Positions 60,401 to 64,000 of a stretch of 64,000 bases of DNA are shown here, piece after piece. The notes under the pieces were generated by a model. That model made no database searches, had not been told where the DNA came from, and worked only from the letters and a program-made list of their open reading frames with translations. Numbering within the stretch: position 1 is the stretch's first letter; every line of letters begins with the position of its first letter. The translations under genes were made by a program, and so were the position numbers. The DNA comes from Pseudomonas marincola (lineage in GTDB: Bacteria; Pseudomonadota; Gammaproteobacteria; Pseudomonadales; Pseudomonadaceae): positions 13,063 through 77,062 of the forward strand of contig NZ_FPBC01000012.1 of the NCBI RefSeq assembly GCF_900116605.1, in the 5' to 3' direction.

Positions 60401-62613
60401 TCATTGCCACCGACGCCGAGGGTTTGATCACCCTGTTCAACACCGGCGCTGAACGCCTGCTCGGCTATCAGGCTGACGACGTAATCGGCGTGCACACCCC
60501 ATTGCTGTTTCACCTCAAAAGCGAAATTGACCAGCGCGCCCGCGAGCTGAACGCTGAGTCCGGCATTGCCGTCAAAGGCTTTGAGGTATTGACTCACCTG
60601 CCGCGTGCCGGCGAACCCGAAACACGCCAATGGACCTACCAACACAAAAGCGGACAAGCGCTGATCATCAACTTGACGGTCAGCGCAATCACCGACAGCG
60701 CCGGGCATGTCACTGGTTTTCTGGGAGTCGGGAGCGATATCAGCGCACTGCATTTCACCACCCACGCCCTGCAAAAAAGCGAGCAGCGTTTTCGCAGCAT
60801 GGTCGCCAACCTGCCAGGTGTTATTTATCGCTGTGACAACGACGCGCAATGGACGATGCGTTACATCGGTGGCGAAATTGAAACCATCAGCGGCTATCCG
60901 GCCAGCGACCTGATCGACAACCATAAGCGTAGTTTTTCCAGCCTGATTCATCCGGATGACATGGAAACAACGCGTAATGCAGTCGAGTCGATCGCCCAGC
61001 ACAAAGCATTCGAACTGACCTACCGCCTCGTGCATGCCGATGGTCATGCCGTATGGGTGCGCGAAAAGGGTCGGGGTGAGTACGACAGCGAGGGCAACCT
61101 GCTGTGGATCAACGGATTCATCTGGGACATCAGCACCCGCAAGGCGGTAGAAGATGAACTACAAGTTAGCCAGCAACGCTTCAGCAGCGCATTCAGCACC
61201 GCACCGCAAGGCATGGCCCTGGTTTCAATCAGCGGTGAGCTAATCGAGGTGAATGACGAGCTTTGCCGCATTCTTAAGTATGACCGTGAGACCTTGCTCA
61301 CTACCTCGGTTGCGCAGATTACCCATCCGCAAGACAGAACCAGCGACACACAAAATATTCGCGATTTGCTTGCCGGGCGATCCAATGCCTACCAGATAGA
61401 AAAGCGTTATCTCGACAGCCAGGGCAAAACGCTATGGATATTGCTCAGCGTCTCACTGGTGCGCAACAGTCAGGGACAAGCCTTGCACTTCGTTTCGCAA
61501 ATCCAGGATTTCACCCAGCGGGTCGCCGCAGAAATGGCCATTCGCGAGCGTGAACACTACTTGCGCACGCTGCTCAACAACGTCGTCGATGCCATTATCA
61601 CGCTGGACAATCAGGGCATTGTTGAAACCTTCAACCGGGCTGCCGAGTACATTTTCGGCTACAGTCCGGCGGCCATTATCGGCCAACCTTTCAGCACGCT
61701 CATGCCGCCTGTACGGGACAACGATGCCTCCACAAAACCAGCGATAGAACTGCTTGCTGAGCTCTCTGAGCTGACCGGAAACACCCGCGAACATATCGGG
61801 CTCAAGTGCAGCGGTGAAGTGTTCGTGATGGAAGTTGCAGTGTCTGAAATTCACCATCAGGGCGAACGACGGTTGATTGCGGTGATTCGGGATATCAGTG
61901 AGCGCAAGCGCATCGAACAGATGAAGACCGAGTTCGTCTCGACCGTCAGCCACGAACTGCGCACCCCACTGACGGCCATTGCTGGCTCTTTAGGATTGAT
62001 TAACGGCGGTGCACTCGGTGAAGTCCCGCAGACTATGCGATCAATGCTGCAAATTGCCGCCGACAACAGCGCGCGCCTGGGCATGCTGATCAACGACTTG
62101 CTCGACATGGAAAAACTGGTCGCCGGGAAAATGAGTTTTAACTTTCAGTCCCAGGCGTTGCAGCCACTGATTGAAAAAAGCATTGCGCTCAACCAGCCCT
62201 ACGCGCAGCAATACAAAGTGCAGCTGGTTCAGGTTGAGCAATGCGCCAATGACTGGGTATCGATAGATGCGCAGCGACTGCTGCAAGTACTGGCTAATCT
62301 ATTATCGAATGCAGCTAAATTTTCACACCCCGACAGCATTGTCGAAGTTCATGTCACTCAAGCCGAACAATCCGTTCGCGTTGCGGTGCGCGATCACGGC
62401 AGCGGAATTCCGCTGGCATTCCAGTCGCGGATCTTCAGTAAATTCTCGCAGGCAGATTCGACCAGCACCCGTCAGAAAGGCGGGACCGGGCTGGGTCTGG
62501 CAATCAGCAAGGAACTCATCGAACAAATGAATGGCCGCATCGGTTTCGAGTCAGTCGAAGAACAAGGCAGTACATTCTGGTTTACCTTGCCTCTACAGGA
62601 GCGATCAGTGTGA
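57454..62613 (+). CDS. 1719-aa hybrid-length GAF/PAS sensor histidine kinase
   Basis: Membrane segments at about 13-33 and 322-342 bound a roughly 290-residue periplasmic sensor domain. The cytoplasmic part has two GAF-like domains (about 385-525 and 547-700), six PAS domains starting near 709, 839, 968, 1110, 1239 and 1365, then HisKA with phospho-acceptor His1500 (STVSHELRTPL) and HATPase_c with N box (LANLLSNAAKF), RDHGSGIP and GGTGLGLAISKELIEQ. There is no receiver or Hpt domain and no response regulator gene follows, so the partner is unknown. I start at the ATG at 57454 (GGGGAAG eight bases upstream). It shares one base with the next gene (TGATG). Confidence 0.93.
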   Translation: MRSTTTERPTTTRRIVGLGSLALALLFSVLGWHALQEREALWQLQIAKQGELQKLALQSAQTAQQQQAQILAQTIAADSWVTELVRQAHSLRQGEFNQRYLDSIRNQLKSRLTPRWRGMQQYQQFQLLIFLAPQGEMFLQIPAQSGGEQITHKQMLSDALTSQRSVAGLNLTEHQFAISAITPLHVPNLKVETTVGAVEVQLGLQANIKQLDQELDAGVALLGNLPGTSGSPETQWKIISHSRDQVLNWQQRAALPKPSADNTLKLLEDDGRTYLLNQVPLSGYSTSALAPAPISAYALVWRDISELYALHISDNQWLVGKWIFAWLGAEALLLLLLLATRNSTRSMMLSHQHALQQKHQQSEYSRELLTIITEAQSAYIDTQNQQTAFAALLQRIIGLTRSQAGMIGEVLKTDHGSTTLRTLARHDSRLGETENCYWLKDDEHPQQRTLEQLLEPAIRGGQLRVNQPEQLVSDEPQAISSLISLPIQHQGEVIGLLGLVNRAAGYSNELIEQLQPLLSTLAQLLAALQRDIQREHANLRMQRQQQALHALNEIAALSGNGTQHQLRKALQLGASFYRMPLAIISQIEDQNYTIKVQVSPNNELYDGQHFALGETYCSLTLQQDSVLAIEAMQVSAYATHPCYELFALESYIGSTIWVNGQRYGTLNFSCSKPHPTSFDESDREFMRLFARWVGSTLERQQQEQAKQTLLARLDEAQQLAKLGHWEADLETRELFWSGMIYQILGIAPGQYKPSMDDALVHVHPEDRVRVDKSNERARAGEPVAISYRIICANQQVRWVHCTTKLQANQQGEMLKLTGTVQDITERMETEAISKVQSQRLANVIEGTQLGTWQWNVQTGETVINERWASILGYSLDELEPVTIDTWLNLNHPDDCRHAQALLEQHFSGQTAYYSVQCRMLHKAGHWVWVQSSGRLESSTADGQPLMMYGTHTDISEQKIREQETQQTRRYLQTVLDSAIGVSVIATDAEGLITLFNTGAERLLGYQADDVIGVHTPLLFHLKSEIDQRARELNAESGIAVKGFEVLTHLPRAGEPETRQWTYQHKSGQALIINLTVSAITDSAGHVTGFLGVGSDISALHFTTHALQKSEQRFRSMVANLPGVIYRCDNDAQWTMRYIGGEIETISGYPASDLIDNHKRSFSSLIHPDDMETTRNAVESIAQHKAFELTYRLVHADGHAVWVREKGRGEYDSEGNLLWINGFIWDISTRKAVEDELQVSQQRFSSAFSTAPQGMALVSISGELIEVNDELCRILKYDRETLLTTSVAQITHPQDRTSDTQNIRDLLAGRSNAYQIEKRYLDSQGKTLWILLSVSLVRNSQGQALHFVSQIQDFTQRVAAEMAIREREHYLRTLLNNVVDAIITLDNQGIVETFNRAAEYIFGYSPAAIIGQPFSTLMPPVRDNDASTKPAIELLAELSELTGNTREHIGLKCSGEVFVMEVAVSEIHHQGERRLIAVIRDISERKRIEQMKTEFVSTVSHELRTPLTAIAGSLGLINGGALGEVPQTMRSMLQIAADNSARLGMLINDLLDMEKLVAGKMSFNFQSQALQPLIEKSIALNQPYAQQYKVQLVQVEQCANDWVSIDAQRLLQVLANLLSNAAKFSHPDSIVEVHVTQAEQSVRVAVRDHGSGIPLAFQSRIFSKFSQADSTSTRQKGGTGLGLAISKELIEQMNGRIGFESVEEQGSTFWFTLPLQERSV

Positions 62614-64000
62614 TGAGATTATCGGATCGCTTCAGCAGCACTTTTGGCAGGCTGTTCAGTCGTCGCAACATGACGGCCTGGGTCACGCTGATTCTGAGTC
62701 TGTGCATCGTGTTCTTCATGGTCTACAAACTCCTGAGCAACCAGCACGAGGCCGCTGAACAGCAGTTCGATCTGCTCACGGAACAACTGAGCAGGCAAAT
62801 CCACACCCGCATGGTCGACCATGAAAAGATCCTGCTGGCCGCCGCCGGGCTGATGGACGCCAGCAACAAGGTCACCCGCCAGGACTGGAAGCGTTTTACT
62901 GATCGCCTGCAACTCAGCGACCGTTATCCGGGCATTCAAGGCGTAGGGTTCAGCCAGATACTGCGCCCTGATGAAATTACCGAGCTGGAAGTCCAAATTC
63001 GCAACGAAGGCTTCTCCGATTTTAAGGTTCACCCGCAAGGTGAGCGCCAATGGCGCAGCGCGATCATCTACCTGGAGCCTTTCAGCGGCCGCAACTTGGC
63101 GGCATTTGGCTTCGACATGTTTTCCGAGGCACGGCGCAGCAAGGCCATGCTGGCAGCGGCCACCAGCGGTGAAAGCCGGCTGACCGACCGACTCACTCTG
63201 GTTCAGGAAACCGAAGGCAAAGTGCAGGCTGGCCTGCTCATGTATGTCCCGGTGTACCAACACGGCATGCCGATATCTAACCCGCAGGAACGCCTCAAGG
63301 CACTGCGCGGATTCGTCTACAGCCCGTACCGCATGAATGACCTGATGACCGGGATTCTCGGCAGCGCGTTGCGATCTCAGGACTTTGAAATTTATGCGGG
63401 CGAGCAAGTCGATCCCGAGCGCTTGCTTTTTAACAGCCACGAAAGCTTGCCGCAGCATTCGGAGCCGACCGATCGCAGCTTGCAGTTAGACCTTTACGGG
63501 CAGACCTGGACGCTGGTGTTTCATCGTGACCCGGCATTTACCGCAAGTTTTGAGCAGGGCCATAACCTGCTGCTCTGGCTGGGCATTTGTATCAGCCTGC
63601 TGTTGTTCTTTCTGGTCAGCAGCCTGAGCCAGCGCGGCGAACAAGCACGCTCAATCGCCAGACAAATGACCGAGCAATTGCGGCAAAAGAAAGAGGCCTT
63701 GCGGCGCAGTGAAGAGCGCCTTGAGCTTGCCATAAAAGGCAGTAACGATGGGCTCTGGGACCTTGATCTGGAAACCGACAAACTGTTCGCCTCACCACGC
63801 GCCACGGAAATGCTTGGCTACAGCAAAAATGCTCCTGCGCCGGACAACTGGCATGCGCTGATTCACCCGGACAGCCTGCAAAATACATTAGCGGCCATAG
63901 AGCAACTGCTTAAGAGCCGCAGAACTCATATCAATGCCGAGTGTCTGCTGTTACACCGCCAGGGATTTTCCGTGCCGGTATTGCTGCGCGGTTATATTTT
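62613..64000 (+). CDS. CHASE-PAS sensor protein, 3' end beyond window
   Basis: At least 462 residues; the frame is open to the window edge. A membrane segment at about 20-40 is followed by a periplasmic CHASE domain (about 85-260; YPGIQGVGFSQIL, AFGFDMFSEARRSKAML), a second segment at about 316-337, a short coiled linker and a PAS domain from about 368 (ELAIKGSNDGLWDLDLE). The output domain lies outside the window; GGDEF, GGDEF-EAL or histidine kinase are all common for this layout. ATG at 62613 overlaps the kinase stop by one base, and AGGAG lies 11 bases upstream, so the two are coupled. Confidence 0.88.
   Translation, partial: MRLSDRFSSTFGRLFSRRNMTAWVTLILSLCIVFFMVYKLLSNQHEAAEQQFDLLTEQLSRQIHTRMVDHEKILLAAAGLMDASNKVTRQDWKRFTDRLQLSDRYPGIQGVGFSQILRPDEITELEVQIRNEGFSDFKVHPQGERQWRSAIIYLEPFSGRNLAAFGFDMFSEARRSKAMLAAATSGESRLTDRLTLVQETEGKVQAGLLMYVPVYQHGMPISNPQERLKALRGFVYSPYRMNDLMTGILGSALRSQDFEIYAGEQVDPERLLFNSHESLPQHSEPTDRSLQLDLYGQTWTLVFHRDPAFTASFEQGHNLLLWLGICISLLLFFLVSSLSQRGEQARSIARQMTEQLRQKKEALRRSEERLELAIKGSNDGLWDLDLETDKLFASPRATEMLGYSKNAPAPDNWHALIHPDSLQNTLAAIEQLLKSRRTHINAECLLLHRQGFSVPVLLRGYI

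Overview
The window is a chromosomal segment of a Pseudomonas (sensu lato). Two long blocks keep the gene content and largely the order of the P. aeruginosa PA0285-PA0342 region: thyA-lgt, ptsP-rppH, an HAD phosphatase, ilvA-rpiA, serA with D-2-hydroxyglutarate dehydrogenase, the spuABCDEFGH/spuI polyamine cluster, aguRBA, an OprE-type porin, desA and a PAS-GGDEF-EAL protein. I saw no tRNA, rRNA, CRISPR array, insertion sequence, integrase or phage gene.

Layout. 0.2-6.97 kb: a putative 56-aa membrane peptide, a DUF2868 membrane protein translationally coupled to a DUF3482 GTPase, a GluR0-type ligand-gated channel, then thyA, lgt and a TSUP permease on the minus strand. 7.2-11.6 kb: an NRDE-family protein, ptsP, rppH and an HAD phosphatase. 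11.6-13.0 kb: a non-genic mosaic of palindromic and direct repeats with remnants of a triplicated membrane peptide. 13.0-16.3 kb: a DUF2269 membrane protein, ilvA, rpiA and a DUF1508 protein. 16.3-18.7 kb: two CarP-like beta-propeller proteins on either side of a CarO-like OB-fold protein. 18.8-26.7 kb: a FAH-family hydrolase, D2HGDH/serA (a D-2-hydroxyglutarate recycling and serine synthesis pair) and small accessory genes. 26.8-31.7 kb: a short PQQ dehydrogenase divergent from a HacB-like N-acyl-homoserine-lactone acylase. 31.9-34.5 kb: a 71-aa protein, a soluble BdlA-like PAS/MCP protein and ytoQ.

34.6-51.8 kb is the polyamine block: uptake (spuDEFGH), gamma-glutamylation and transamination (spuI, spuB, spuC, spuA), an extra binding protein, and agmatine conversion to putrescine (aguR, aguB, aguA). 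A LemA-TPM-TPM operon sits inside this block, before aguR. spuE as read carries a one-base deletion. Hairpins follow or separate several spu genes and could tune binding-protein versus permease dosage.

51.9-64.0 kb: an OprE-type porin, a delta-9 desaturase, then three large sensory genes in a row: PAS-PAS-GGDEF-EAL, a 1719-aa GAF/PAS histidine kinase without a receiver domain, and a CHASE-PAS protein that runs off the window and overlaps the kinase by one base.

I found no clearly new multi-gene system. The best leads are the CarP-CarO-CarP cluster, the DUF2868/DUF3482 GTPase unit convergent with a GluR0-like channel, the LemA-TPM-TPM unit, and the 11.6-13.0 kb repeat mosaic, which shares an element with the left edge of the window.
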